Part shown: piece after piece, positions 53,645 through 61,771 of the stretch
How the letters are laid out: each line of letters starts with the position of its first letter
Numbering within the stretch: the stretch's first letter is position 1
Made by a program: the position numbers and the translations under genes
NCBI GenBank assembly: GCA_002421005.1
Contig: DIJC01000007.1
Span: 1 to 64,000 of the forward strand
Origin: Enterobacteriaceae bacterium UBA5654
GTDB taxonomy: Bacteria; Pseudomonadota; Gammaproteobacteria; Enterobacterales; Enterobacteriaceae
DNA length: 64,000 bases
Reading direction: 5' to 3'
Notes under the pieces: model-generated
What the model was told of the DNA's origin: nothing
What the model saw: the letters and a program-made list of their open reading frames with translations, nothing else
The model's database searches: none

Positions 53645-55294
53645 TTAGCCGCGCCACGCTTTATAACGGTTAATTAAACCGTTGGTGGAGCTGTCGTGGC
53701 TGTCGATAGCGTCGTCTTCTTTCAGTTCCGGCAGAATGCGGTTAGCCAGCTGTTTGCCCAGCTCAACGCCCCACTGGTCGAAGGTGAAGATGTTCAGGAT
53801 GATGCCCTGGGTGAAGATTTTATGTTCGTACAGGGCGATCAGCGCACCCAGGCTGAACGGAGTGATTTCGCGCAGCAGAATGGAGTTAGTCGGACGGTTG
53901 CCTTCAAACACTTTAAACGGCACCACGTGCTCCAGGGTTTTAGGATCTTTACCCTGATCGGCATATTCCTGCTCAACCACATCACGGGATTTACCAAACG
54001 CCAGCGCTTCGGTCTGGGCGAAGAAGTTAGACAGCAGCTTCGGATGGTGATCGGAGAGCGGGTTGTGGGTGATCGCCGGGGCGATGAAATCGCACGGAAC
54101 CATTTTGGTGCCCTGGTGGATCAGCTGATAAAACGCGTGCTGGCCGTTGGTGCCCGGCTCACCCCAGATGATAGGGCCAGTCTGGTAATCCACGGCGTTA
54201 CCGTTACGGTCAACGTACTTACCGTTGGATTCCATATTGCCCTGCTGGAAGTAGGCCGCGAAACGGTGCATGTACTGGTCATACGGCAGGATCGCTTCGG
54301 TTTCTGCGCCGAAGAAATTGTTGTACCAGATGCCAATCAGCGCCAGCAGTACCGGCAGGTTCTGTTCAGGGGCGGTGGTGGAGAAATGTTTATCCATCGC
54401 GTGCGCGCCGGACAGCAGTTCCACAAAATTGTCGTAGCCCACGGACAGGATGATTGACAGGCCAATCGCCGACCACAGGGAGTAACGACCGCCCACCCAG
54501 TCCCAGAATTCGAACATGTTGGCGGTATCAATACCAAACTCGCCGACGGCTTTCGCATTGGTGGACAGCGCGGCAAAGTGTTTCGCTACGTGTTTTTCAT
54601 CACCGGCGGTTTTCAGGAACCAGTCGCGCGCGCTGTGGGCGTTGGTCATGGTTTCCTGAGTGGTGAAGGTTTTAGACGCCACGAGGAACAGGGTGCTTTC
54701 CGGGCTGACTTTTTTCAGCACTTCGGCGATGTGGGTGCCATCGACGTTAGACACAAAGTGCATATTCAGATGGTTTTTGTACGGACGCAGCGCTTCGGTC
54801 ACCATGAACGGGCCGAGGTCGGAGCCGCCAATACCGATGTTCACGACGTCGGTGATCGGCTTGCCGGTGTAGCCTTTCCATTCGCCGGAGATAATCGCTT
54901 CGGAGAAAGATTTCATCTTCTCCAGCACCGCGTTCACTTCCGGCATCACGTCTTTGCCGTCGACGATAATCGGCGTATTACTGCGGTTACGCAGCGCGAC
55001 GTGCAGCACGGCGCGGTCTTCAGTGCGGTTAATTTTTTCGCCGGAGAACATGGACGCGATCGCGCCAGCCAGGTCGGTCTCTTTCGCCAGATCCTGAAGT
55101 TTTGCCAGCGTCTCTTCGGTGATGCGGTTTTTGGAGAAGTCCACCAGCATGGAATCATTGAACGTGGCGGAGAATTTGCTGAAACGATCGCTGTCTTTCG
55201 CGAACAGGTCCGCGATCGTCACGTCTTTCATTTCATCATAGTGTTTCTGTAATGCCTGCCAGGCAGAAGTCTGCGTCGGATTAATGTTTTTCAT
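53645..55294 (-). CDS. pgi: Glucose-6-phosphate isomerase
   Basis: Interconverts glucose 6-phosphate and fructose 6-phosphate, cytosol, 549 residues. The start at 55294 (MKNINPTQTSAWQAL) matches E. coli. Signatures GIGGSDLGP (about residue 154), the catalytic Glu in GEPGTNGQHAFYQL (about 353-366) with the His, and the C-terminal Lys region QWGVELGKQLA (about 507) are present. Confidence 0.98.
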   Translation of the reverse strand: MKNINPTQTSAWQALQKHYDEMKDVTIADLFAKDSDRFSKFSATFNDSMLVDFSKNRITEETLAKLQDLAKETDLAGAIASMFSGEKINRTEDRAVLHVALRNRSNTPIIVDGKDVMPEVNAVLEKMKSFSEAIISGEWKGYTGKPITDVVNIGIGGSDLGPFMVTEALRPYKNHLNMHFVSNVDGTHIAEVLKKVSPESTLFLVASKTFTTQETMTNAHSARDWFLKTAGDEKHVAKHFAALSTNAKAVGEFGIDTANMFEFWDWVGGRYSLWSAIGLSIILSVGYDNFVELLSGAHAMDKHFSTTAPEQNLPVLLALIGIWYNNFFGAETEAILPYDQYMHRFAAYFQQGNMESNGKYVDRNGNAVDYQTGPIIWGEPGTNGQHAFYQLIHQGTKMVPCDFIAPAITHNPLSDHHPKLLSNFFAQTEALAFGKSRDVVEQEYADQGKDPKTLEHVVPFKVFEGNRPTNSILLREITPFSLGALIALYEHKIFTQGIILNIFTFDQWGVELGKQLANRILPELKEDDAIDSHDSSTNGLINRYKAWRG

Positions 55295-55430
55295 GAGCAA
55301 TACTCTTCAGATATGAGAACTATAACTGCGGTCGATTGTAGCGCCAGTAACGCAAAATTGTGATGGTTTTTATGCCATTGCCCTGGTGGAGCGACAATAA
55401 CGGTCAAAAGAACAGGGAAAGTATAGCGTT

Positions 55431-55502
55431 TATGCCCTGGATCATTCGAGTGACAGGCGAAGGAGACGGCGATCGGGCAACCTGAAGCATGACGAGGATA
55501 TA
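55431..55502. repeat. Internally deleted ERIC-like element (72 bp)
   Basis: TATGCCCTGGATCATTCGAGT at the left resembles the left end of the full ERIC at 55588, and GGCAACCTGAAGCATGACGA at the right resembles its right end, but the central part is missing. Short deletion forms of ERIC are known in enterobacteria. Confidence 0.65.
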
Positions 55503-55554
55503 AGTGTTTTTTCTGATGGGCTGTGCTGCATGAAAAATCCGCATAACCCCAGCG

Positions 55555-55583
55555 TTGACATCATCCGGCTCACCTTTTATTTA
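55555..55583 (+). promoter_or_regulatory. Predicted lysC promoter
   Basis: TTGACA (55555-55560) and TATTTA (55578-55583) are separated by 17 bp, a strong sigma-70 match. The start of transcription would be near 55590, exactly where the full ERIC element begins, so the ERIC would be the 5' part of the lysC leader RNA. Confidence 0.6.
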
Positions 55584-55587
55584 TGAA

Positions 55588-55713
55588 TATACCCTGAATA
55601 ATTCGAGTTGCATCAACGCGGCAGCGAGGGAAGCCCCGGGAACTTACGCCAGTAAGTGGCTGGGGTGAGTGAGCGCAGCCAGCACACAGGCAACGTGAAA
55701 TATTACGGGTATA
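55588..55713. repeat. ERIC element in the lysC leader
   Basis: A 126-bp imperfect palindrome running from TATACCCTGAATAATTCGAG to TATTACGGGTATA. The centre contains AGTAAGTGGCTGGGGTGAGT, very close to the ERIC core (AAGTAAGTGACTGGGGTGAG). Length and both ends match the enterobacterial repetitive intergenic consensus. Confidence 0.92.
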
Positions 55714-55746
55714 AGGTGCTTGCACATGGACCGGTCAACGTTCTGC

Positions 55747-55786
55747 CCTTGTGCCGGGGTCGCTATTTTCATTCTCAGACACGAGG
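55747..55786 (+). promoter_or_regulatory. RBS-sequestering stem before lysC
   Basis: CCTTGTG (55747-55753) can pair over 7 bp (one G-U) with CACGAGG (55780-55786), which is the lysC Shine-Dalgarno sequence 5 bases before the ATG. E. coli lysC, as I remember it, has the same CCCTTGTG...CACGAGG arm as the expression platform of its lysine riboswitch. Here I find no lysine aptamer upstream. Confidence 0.55.
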
Positions 55787-55791
55787 TTGCT

Positions 55792-57153
55792 ATGACTACT
55801 GCCGTTTCCCCGCTTGTCGTCGCCAAATTTGGCGGCACCAGCGTGGCCAATTTTGATGCCATGAACCGCAGCGCGGACGTGGTGCTTTCCGATCCCAGCG
55901 TACATCTGGTGGTGCTTTCCGCGTCGGCGGGAGTGACCAATTTGCTGGTGGCGCTGGCCGAAGGGCTGGAGGCGAGCGAACGCTTCGTCAAACTGGATGC
56001 GATCCGCAAAATTCAGTTCGATATCCTCGAACGTCTGACGCAGCCAAATATCATCCGTGAAGAAATTGATCGCCTGCTGGAAAATATTACCACTCTGGCA
56101 GAGGCGGCGTCGCTGGCGACCTCTGCCGCCCTCACCGATGAACTGGTGAGCCACGGCGAGCTGATGTCTACCCTGTTGTTCGTCGAGATCCTGCGTGAGC
56201 GCAAGGTGCAGGCACAGTGGTTTGACGTGCGAAAAGTCATGCGCACCAGCGACCGTTTCGGCCGAGCCGAGCCGGACGTGGCGGCGCTCGCTGAACTCAC
56301 CAACCAGTTGCTCTCTCCGCGCCTGCACGAAGGTCTGGTGATCACCCAGGGATTTATCGGCAGCGAAGGCAAAGGCCGTACCACCACGCTGGGACGCGGC
56401 GGCAGCGACTATACTGCCGCCCTGCTGGGAGAAGCGCTGCACGCGACCCGCGTGGATATCTGGACCGATGTGCCGGGCATTTACACCACCGACCCGCGCG
56501 TAGTGCCTGCGGCAAAACGTATTGATGAAATCGCCTTTGAAGAGGCGGCGGAAATGGCAACGTTCGGCGCAAAAGTCCTGCACCCGGCGACGCTGCTGCC
56601 CGCCGTGCGCAGCGATATCCCGGTGTTTGTCGGCTCCAGCAAAGATCCAAAAGCGGGCGGCACGCTGGTCTGCAATGAGACGCAAAACCCGCCGCTGTTC
56701 CGCGCGCTGGCGCTGCGCCGGAAACAAACGCTGCTAACCTTGCACAGCCTGAATATGCTGCATTCGCGCGGCTTCCTGGCGGAGCTGTTCGGCATTCTGG
56801 CACGCCATAACATTTCGGTCGATTTGATCACCACCTCTGAAGTCAGCGTGGCGTTAACCCTCGATACGACCGGATCGACCTCCACCGGCGATACGCTGCT
56901 CACCCAGTCTCTGCTGATGGAATTGTCGGCTCTGTGTCGGGTGGAAGTTGAAGAAAACCTGGCGCTGGTCGCGCTGATCGGCAACGACCTGTCGAAAGCC
57001 TGCGGCGTGGGCAAAGAGGTATTTGGCGTGCTGGAGCCGTTTAACATCCGCATGATTTGCTATGGCGCATCAAGCCATAACCTGTGCTTCCTTGTGCCCG
57101 GTGCCGAAGCCGAGCAGGTAGTCCAGAAGCTGCATTTCAATTTGTTTGAATAA
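55792..57153 (+). CDS. lysC: Lysine-sensitive aspartokinase III
   Basis: Phosphorylates L-aspartate, the first step to lysine, methionine, threonine and diaminopimelate; inhibited by lysine. 453 residues. The start at 55792 (MTTAVSPLVVAKFGGTS) follows ACGAGGTTGCT. Kinase motifs KFGGTSVA, GRGGSDYTA and VPGIYTTDPR are intact; two C-terminal ACT domains (from about 310) carry the lysine-binding TLHSLNMLHSRGF and ISVDLITTSEVSV segments. The final 15 bases, including the stop, recur at 58008. Confidence 0.98.
   Translation: MTTAVSPLVVAKFGGTSVANFDAMNRSADVVLSDPSVHLVVLSASAGVTNLLVALAEGLEASERFVKLDAIRKIQFDILERLTQPNIIREEIDRLLENITTLAEAASLATSAALTDELVSHGELMSTLLFVEILRERKVQAQWFDVRKVMRTSDRFGRAEPDVAALAELTNQLLSPRLHEGLVITQGFIGSEGKGRTTTLGRGGSDYTAALLGEALHATRVDIWTDVPGIYTTDPRVVPAAKRIDEIAFEEAAEMATFGAKVLHPATLLPAVRSDIPVFVGSSKDPKAGGTLVCNETQNPPLFRALALRRKQTLLTLHSLNMLHSRGFLAELFGILARHNISVDLITTSEVSVALTLDTTGSTSTGDTLLTQSLLMELSALCRVEVEENLALVALIGNDLSKACGVGKEVFGVLEPFNIRMICYGASSHNLCFLVPGAEAEQVVQKLHFNLFE
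57139..57153 (+). repeat. Direct repeat, copy 1 (lysC 3' end)
   Basis: AATTTGTTTGAATAA, the last codons (Asn-Leu-Phe-Glu-stop) of lysC. The identical 15 bp occur at 58008-58022, with an inserted segment of about 870 bp between. Confidence 0.8.
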
Positions 57154-57159
57154 TAAAAA

Positions 57160-57187
57160 TGCCCGGTAGCGTTGTGCCAGCCGGGCA
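57160..57187. terminator. REP-like hairpin after lysC
   Basis: TGCCCGG (57160-57166) pairs with CCGGGCA (57181-57187); the form GCCCGGTAGCG...CCGGGC is typical of REP palindromes of the Enterobacter/Klebsiella group and stands directly after lysC. Confidence 0.65.
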
Positions 57188-57251
57188 AACTCATTTGTGG
57201 TGTACTAAACATTCATCACCATGCTTAGCTACCGATAGCATACGCATAATT

Positions 57252-57277
57252 CAGGGCCGATTTATCTTACGGCCCTG
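57252..57277 (-). terminator. Hairpin after the acyltransferase gene
   Basis: CAGGGCCG/CGGCCCTG perfect 8-bp stem with a 10-nt loop, just beyond the stop of the minus-strand acyltransferase gene, with no long T-run. Confidence 0.55.
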
Positions 57278-57286
57278 TTATTATGA

Positions 57287-57853
57287 CTAAGCGGCGGAAA
57301 TAATTTTCGGTGTTACCTGGCAAATATAGGTCGACTTATCTGGAATATCCCCCAGCACTAGCGACATCGCGCCTATTTTCACATCATCACCGATGTTGAC
57401 GTTGCCCAGAATACAGGCGCTTGCACCAATATTTACGTTATTACCAATATGCGCCGCCGATTCGTCATTATCATTACGCAGGCCGATAGTCACATTTTGA
57501 TAGATGGTGGCATTTTCGCCGATGACCGATTTCCCTGAAATGACCACCCCGGTCAGGTGAACAAACTTAGGATTTATACCGATAGCGGCTTTTAAACTGA
57601 TATCCGAGGCGTAGCGGCACTGCAAGGACCAGTGGATTTTTTTAGCCGCGCGTTTTTGCTGTTTATTACCCTTTATCGACATCTGGCTGGCGAGACGCCA
57701 CCACATCAGGAAATGCCGGGTACGGCTGCGGTGAGCCATATAAAGACGAAAGGGATTGAGCTTGCCGCCAGAGGTTATTTCCGCTCGCCAGAACTGTTTT
57801 AATTCAGCACTTTCTTCAGATAACAGAAACAAAATAACAGGGATGATTTTCAT
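57287..57853 (-). CDS. Hexapeptide-repeat acyltransferase (188 aa)
   Basis: Left-handed beta-helix acyltransferase, similar in style to serine acetyltransferase (CysE/EpsC). The N-terminal 90 residues are helical and basic (FRLYMAHRSRTRHFLMWWRLASQ). The C-terminal 90 contain hexapeptide rungs VVISGKSVIGENATIYQNVTIG and VNIGASACILGNVNIGDDVKIGAMSLV (long repeat at about 130-180). The start at 57853 (MKIIPVILFLL) is chosen over an upstream frame because the extra residues are not family-like. The acceptor is unknown. The gene lies between two copies of the lysC 3' end and is more AT-rich than its neighbours. Confidence 0.75.
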   Translation of the reverse strand: MKIIPVILFLLSEESAELKQFWRAEITSGGKLNPFRLYMAHRSRTRHFLMWWRLASQMSIKGNKQQKRAAKKIHWSLQCRYASDISLKAAIGINPKFVHLTGVVISGKSVIGENATIYQNVTIGLRNDNDESAAHIGNNVNIGASACILGNVNIGDDVKIGAMSLVLGDIPDKSTYICQVTPKIISAA

Positions 57854-58007
57854 GTTCTCGTTTTTCTTCAGCGACACATTCTGTGATATTGCGGGTTGTC
57901 CCGACCGGTTAAAACCCGATAACAATAGTCCATGTTGCCCCTTCCCGCCTGCCTGAATTCGTCGTATTTTCCTCGCGCACAGAGGCCACATGAATCCTCT
58001 TCATCAT

Positions 58008-58022
58008 AATTTGTTTGAATAA
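58008..58022 (+). repeat. Direct repeat, copy 2
   Basis: AATTTGTTTGAATAA identical to the lysC 3' end (57139-57153). Extending left, CTTCATCAT against CTGCATTTC still matches in 5 of 9, so 20 of 24 bases agree and the copy reads as a vestigial Leu-His-x-Asn-Leu-Phe-Glu-stop. Confidence 0.8.
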
Positions 58023-58116
58023 ACAGCCCTCACACGATAAAAAATAGCTATGGTCTGGCTCGATCCCGGCCTGTTTATAACAAAACACAACGCATACATC
58101 CCTGAGGAAAAACACG

Positions 58117-59055
58117 ATGCTTTCCATGCTGACCAGGCTGTTCCCGTTATGGGCGCTGCTGCTCTCCGTTATCGCTTATTACACGCCCACCACCTTTGTT
58201 CCCCTCGGCCCGTGGGTCAGTACGCTGCTGATGCTCATTATGTTTGGCATGGGTGTACATTTACGGCTCGCTGATTTTAAGCGCGTGCTGTCGCGCCCGG
58301 CTCCGGTTGCCGCAGGGATTTTCCTGCATTATCTGGTCATGCCGCTGGCCGCCTGGCTGCTGGCGATACTGTTTAAAATGCCGCCGGATCTCTCCGCCGG
58401 TATGGTGCTGGTGGGAAGTGTCGCCAGCGGCACCGCGTCGAATGTGATGATTTATCTGGCAAAAGGCGACGTCGCGCTTTCCGTCACCATCTCTTCCGTC
58501 TCTACTCTGGTGGGCGTAGTTGCCACGCCGTTGCTGACACGGTTGTATGTGGACGCTCACATTCAGGTGGATGTGATGGGGATGCTGCTGAGCATTCTGC
58601 AAATCGTGGTGATCCCGATTGCGCTTGGCCTGATTGTTCACCATCTGTTCCCGCGCGTGGTGAAGGCCGTGGAACCGTACCTGCCTGCGTTCTCAATGGT
58701 CTGCATTCTGGCGATTATCAGCGCAGTGGTCGCGGGCAGCGCCAGCCATATTGCTTCGGTCGGAGTGGTGGTGATTATCGCGGTGATCCTGCATAACACC
58801 ATCGGGCTGCTGGGCGGATACTGGGGCGGCAAGCTGTTCGGTTTTGATGAGTCAACCTGCCGCACGCTGGCGATTGAAGTCGGTATGCAGAACTCCGGCC
58901 TTGCCGCCGCGCTCGGCAAAATTTACTTTTCCCCGCTGGCCGCCCTCCCCGGCGCGCTCTTTTCGGTATGGCATAATCTTTCCGGCTCGCTGCTGGCGGG
59001 ATACTGGTCTGCGAAGCCGCTTGATGAGAAACATAAGACGCTGCGCCAGCAGTAA
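58117..59055 (+). CDS. panS: Ketopantoate/pantoate transporter PanS
   Basis: Bile acid:sodium symporter (BASS/NTCP-like) family protein; the Salmonella PanS imports ketopantoate for coenzyme A synthesis. 312 residues with nine or ten hydrophobic helices. Conserved crossover motifs are LVGSVASGTASNVMIYLAKGDVALS (about 98-122) and IEVGMQNSGLAAAL (about 251-264). The start at 58117 follows TGAGGAAAAACACG. Assigned by overall similarity; the exact substrate is inferred. Confidence 0.85.
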   Translation: MLSMLTRLFPLWALLLSVIAYYTPTTFVPLGPWVSTLLMLIMFGMGVHLRLADFKRVLSRPAPVAAGIFLHYLVMPLAAWLLAILFKMPPDLSAGMVLVGSVASGTASNVMIYLAKGDVALSVTISSVSTLVGVVATPLLTRLYVDAHIQVDVMGMLLSILQIVVIPIALGLIVHHLFPRVVKAVEPYLPAFSMVCILAIISAVVAGSASHIASVGVVVIIAVILHNTIGLLGGYWGGKLFGFDESTCRTLAIEVGMQNSGLAAALGKIYFSPLAALPGALFSVWHNLSGSLLAGYWSAKPLDEKHKTLRQQ

Positions 59056-59299
59056 TCCAGCGTGATGGGGGGTACGCCCTCCATCCTCACCGCATTTCTT
59101 TTGAACTCCGTCACAAAACCACAAATAACAACACAAAGCAATTTCTTAATATACTCTTTTATTTTCATATAAATACAACAAAAAACACGCTTAATCCTTC
59201 GCAAAAAACAGCGATCAAATGTTGATTTAATTTGTTTCTGTTGGAATTATTATGTCATTACAACACAAATAACCCTCTTACCCTGTCCCTGAGGCTACG
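59056..59299 (+). promoter_or_regulatory. AT-rich promoter region of sugar cluster
   Basis: This 244-bp gap is strongly AT-rich at 59100-59270 and must hold the promoter of the following four genes. I could not fix a -35/-10 pair or a DeoR operator with confidence. TGAGGCTACG is the ribosome-binding site of the first gene. Confidence 0.4.
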
Positions 59300-60886
59300 A
59301 TGAAAAAAATTGCGATTATTGGAAGCAGTGGAGGCAATCTCTACAACCTGGGCGGCGCAGAGCCGGAAAAGTTGCTGCATGAGATTTACCAGCAGTGCGA
59401 AGCCGCAGGCGTGGAGGTCGCTGCCGTGCAGTTTATCGCGGCGGAGGCGTCTATGGATGCCGCCAAACCCGACACGCCAGCATCCGTTTTTGCCCTGACC
59501 GCAGAAAACCAACAAAAACCACAGCGTATCTTTCACGGTAAGCTGGCCGACGTGAATGCTTCGGTGGTAGAAAGCGATCGGCAGATCGCAGAAAGGATCC
59601 GCAGCGGCGAGATCGACGGGATCGTCGTCATGAGCGCCGATCCGCAGAAAACAAATCAGGCCGTTTTCGCCGCTGCCGTGGACATGAAAACGCCGATTGT
59701 CGGTACAGGTGGTACCTCAATGGCGCTGATCGCCGCCAAAGGCGCAAAAGTGGTCGCAACCTCCGGCACTACCGGCACCACCAGCCGTACTCGCGCGGTT
59801 TCTTTTGTGGCATCGCTGTGTAAACACTGGAGGATCAAATACAAGCCGCAGCTGGGCAGCGCCTCGCCTTCACAAAGCGGTTCAGGAAAAAGCCTGCTTA
59901 AGCGGTTTAACATCCGCAGCATTATGATCCCCGCCTTGCCCGGCTTTATTGCGATGGCGATTGTCCTCGCACTGAGCCACATTCCCGGGCTGGAAAAACT
60001 GAACGATATTTTTGAGATTCTGCTGAAAGGCCTGCCGGTGCTGGTCGCCGTTCTCGCCGCGAAGCAGATTTCTGAGCTGGATGAAGTCTCGATCGTGGCA
60101 GGCGTGGTTGCCGGGGTGCTTTCAGTTGAAGGCGGGCTGATTGGCGGGATTATCGGCGGTCTGATGGCCGGTATCTTCGTTCGCTGGCTATTTGAACTGT
60201 GTCTGAACTGGCGCTTTCCGATGACCACCGTCAACATTGTCGCCGGTGGGATATCCGGCCTCGCCGCCGGTTTGATCATGCACTATTTGCTAAGCCCGCT
60301 GGCGCTGGAAGCCGGTAACTATATCAAGCTGGCCATTGAAAGCACGCTGGCATTCAGTCCTGTCCTTGCCGGACTCCTGGCGGGGCTGGTCATCTGGCCT
60401 GCCATACTCGGCGGCGTATACCACGCGGTCATCCTGCCGCTGGTGCTGCTGGAGATGGAAAAATCCGGCGTCAGCTTCCTCGGCGCGGTAGATATGGTTG
60501 GCCTGGTCATGGTCGCTGCCGGTATCAACCTGGCTAACGTCATCGCCCCTCGTGAAAAAAGCGAAGCAGCGGTCGCCACCCCCGGTCTGCTCATCAACCT
60601 GGGCTTTGGGACCTTCGTGGAGTCTGCCTATCCGTTCATGTTCGCCAACAAAATCGTCTTTGGCTCCGCCATCGTCTGGGCGGGTCTGGGCGGCATGATG
60701 CTGGGCTTCTTTAACGTTAAGGGTGTGGCCTACGTTCCCGCATTCGCATCACCGTTCTTATCCAGTAACGCATTACAGATGGCCATTGTGATGATCACGG
60801 TAATGGTGCTGACTTGCATCAGCACCCTTATTGCTAACCGATTTAAGGCCGTCGTGCAGAAAGAATCTGCGCCGGTAACGCACTAA
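59300..60886 (+). CDS. PTS EIIC-like permease fused to an N-terminal domain
   Basis: 528 residues in two parts. Residues 1-190 form a soluble alpha/beta domain (KKIAIIGSSGGNLYNLGGAE, then DGIVVMSADPQKTNQAV, PIVGTGGTSMALIAAKGAKVVATSGTTG) that I do not recognise as a standard EIIA or EIIB. From about 205 to 515 there are some ten hydrophobic helices resembling a PTS EIIC, with a loop GGVYHAVILPLVLLEMEKSG, and NLGFGTFVESAYPFMFANK in place of the usual sugar loop. No separate EIIA/EIIB gene accompanies it. It heads a cluster with a TIM-barrel enzyme, HAD phosphatase and DeoR regulator, so it most likely imports a sugar. Confidence 0.7.
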   Translation: MKKIAIIGSSGGNLYNLGGAEPEKLLHEIYQQCEAAGVEVAAVQFIAAEASMDAAKPDTPASVFALTAENQQKPQRIFHGKLADVNASVVESDRQIAERIRSGEIDGIVVMSADPQKTNQAVFAAAVDMKTPIVGTGGTSMALIAAKGAKVVATSGTTGTTSRTRAVSFVASLCKHWRIKYKPQLGSASPSQSGSGKSLLKRFNIRSIMIPALPGFIAMAIVLALSHIPGLEKLNDIFEILLKGLPVLVAVLAAKQISELDEVSIVAGVVAGVLSVEGGLIGGIIGGLMAGIFVRWLFELCLNWRFPMTTVNIVAGGISGLAAGLIMHYLLSPLALEAGNYIKLAIESTLAFSPVLAGLLAGLVIWPAILGGVYHAVILPLVLLEMEKSGVSFLGAVDMVGLVMVAAGINLANVIAPREKSEAAVATPGLLINLGFGTFVESAYPFMFANKIVFGSAIVWAGLGGMMLGFFNVKGVAYVPAFASPFLSSNALQMAIVMITVMVLTCISTLIANRFKAVVQKESAPVTH

Positions 60887-60913
60887 TTAATGCACCAACA
60901 CCAGAGGTACACC

Positions 60914-61753
60914 ATGTTTAAAGGCGATATGAATAAAAAACGCGCAAAAGCGTTACAGAAAGTGAAAGATGCCATTGTGCTTCACGGCGGGCAAACCATT
61001 CTCAGCACCGGTATCACGGGCGATGATGCGCGTCTGGCGAAAGCGGTATGCGAAGCCGGGGTCAAACTGCTGGAGCCGAATCATCCCGCCCTGGCGCTGG
61101 CACGCGGTCACAAAGGCGTGAGTAATATGCACGCAGCGGAACAAATTCGCCATGAAATCACCAACGGCCAGATGGCAGAGGCGGTAAACGGCGTGCGTAA
61201 TGTGGTGCCCGACGATATTTTCATTACCGTCGGCATTGCGGGCGGCTTTACCGAAACCCTGCCGGTTCCGCTTAGCGAAACCGAAATTCTTGAAATTGCC
61301 CGCGCTGGCGCTGACGGATTGCATACCCATAAATCCGACTGGGAGGATTTGCAGGATATTGTCGATCTTGCGCACCAGTATGGCCTGACCGTCGATGCTT
61401 ATATTGGCCATCCTGATGATCTGCACACATTTGGCATCCCGGCACGCACACCGGAAGAAGTGGCGAGCGTCGCGAAGCGGATGCAGGACATTGGCGTCGA
61501 TATGATCGGCCTGATGACCGGCATGAGCTATGAAGGCGTGGCGGCAGGCGATATTCCGCAGGCAATTAAAGACCGTCTGCGAGCGCTGGTCGGCGCGGTG
61601 GATGTCCCGACGCTGGCGGAAGGCGGTATCAACCTCGCCAACGCCAAAGCCTTTAAGGATACCGGCGTGAATATCCTGGTGGTCGGGACCGCAATCGACA
61701 ATATGGTCTGCAATGCCGCCAAAGATGCTGTGACGCCGTTTATTACTCATTAA
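60914..61753 (+). CDS. TIM-barrel phosphosugar enzyme (279 aa)
   Basis: Putative sugar-phosphate epimerase or aldolase, specific reaction unknown. The start at 60914 follows AGAGGTACACC and begins MFKGDMNKKRAKALQ. Strand-loop patterns of a (beta/alpha)8 barrel are clear: TILSTGITGDDARLAKA, VKLLEPNHPA, ITVGIAGGFTET, ADGLHTHKSDWEDLQ, VDAYIGHPDD, IGLMTGMSYEG, then the phosphate-binding end VPTLAEGGINLANA and NILVVGTAI, as in HisA/NanE-type enzymes. Translated right after the permease. Confidence 0.72.
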   Translation: MFKGDMNKKRAKALQKVKDAIVLHGGQTILSTGITGDDARLAKAVCEAGVKLLEPNHPALALARGHKGVSNMHAAEQIRHEITNGQMAEAVNGVRNVVPDDIFITVGIAGGFTETLPVPLSETEILEIARAGADGLHTHKSDWEDLQDIVDLAHQYGLTVDAYIGHPDDLHTFGIPARTPEEVASVAKRMQDIGVDMIGLMTGMSYEGVAAGDIPQAIKDRLRALVGAVDVPTLAEGGINLANAKAFKDTGVNILVVGTAIDNMVCNAAKDAVTPFITH

Positions 61754-61771
61754 AAAAGCCGGGAAAGTTAT

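Noticed and set aside
55295..55430. Lysine riboswitch elsewhere in the pgi-lysC gap
   Set aside because: I looked for the conserved aptamer core and for the long multi-helix pattern and saw neither; the only large structures are the ERIC elements.
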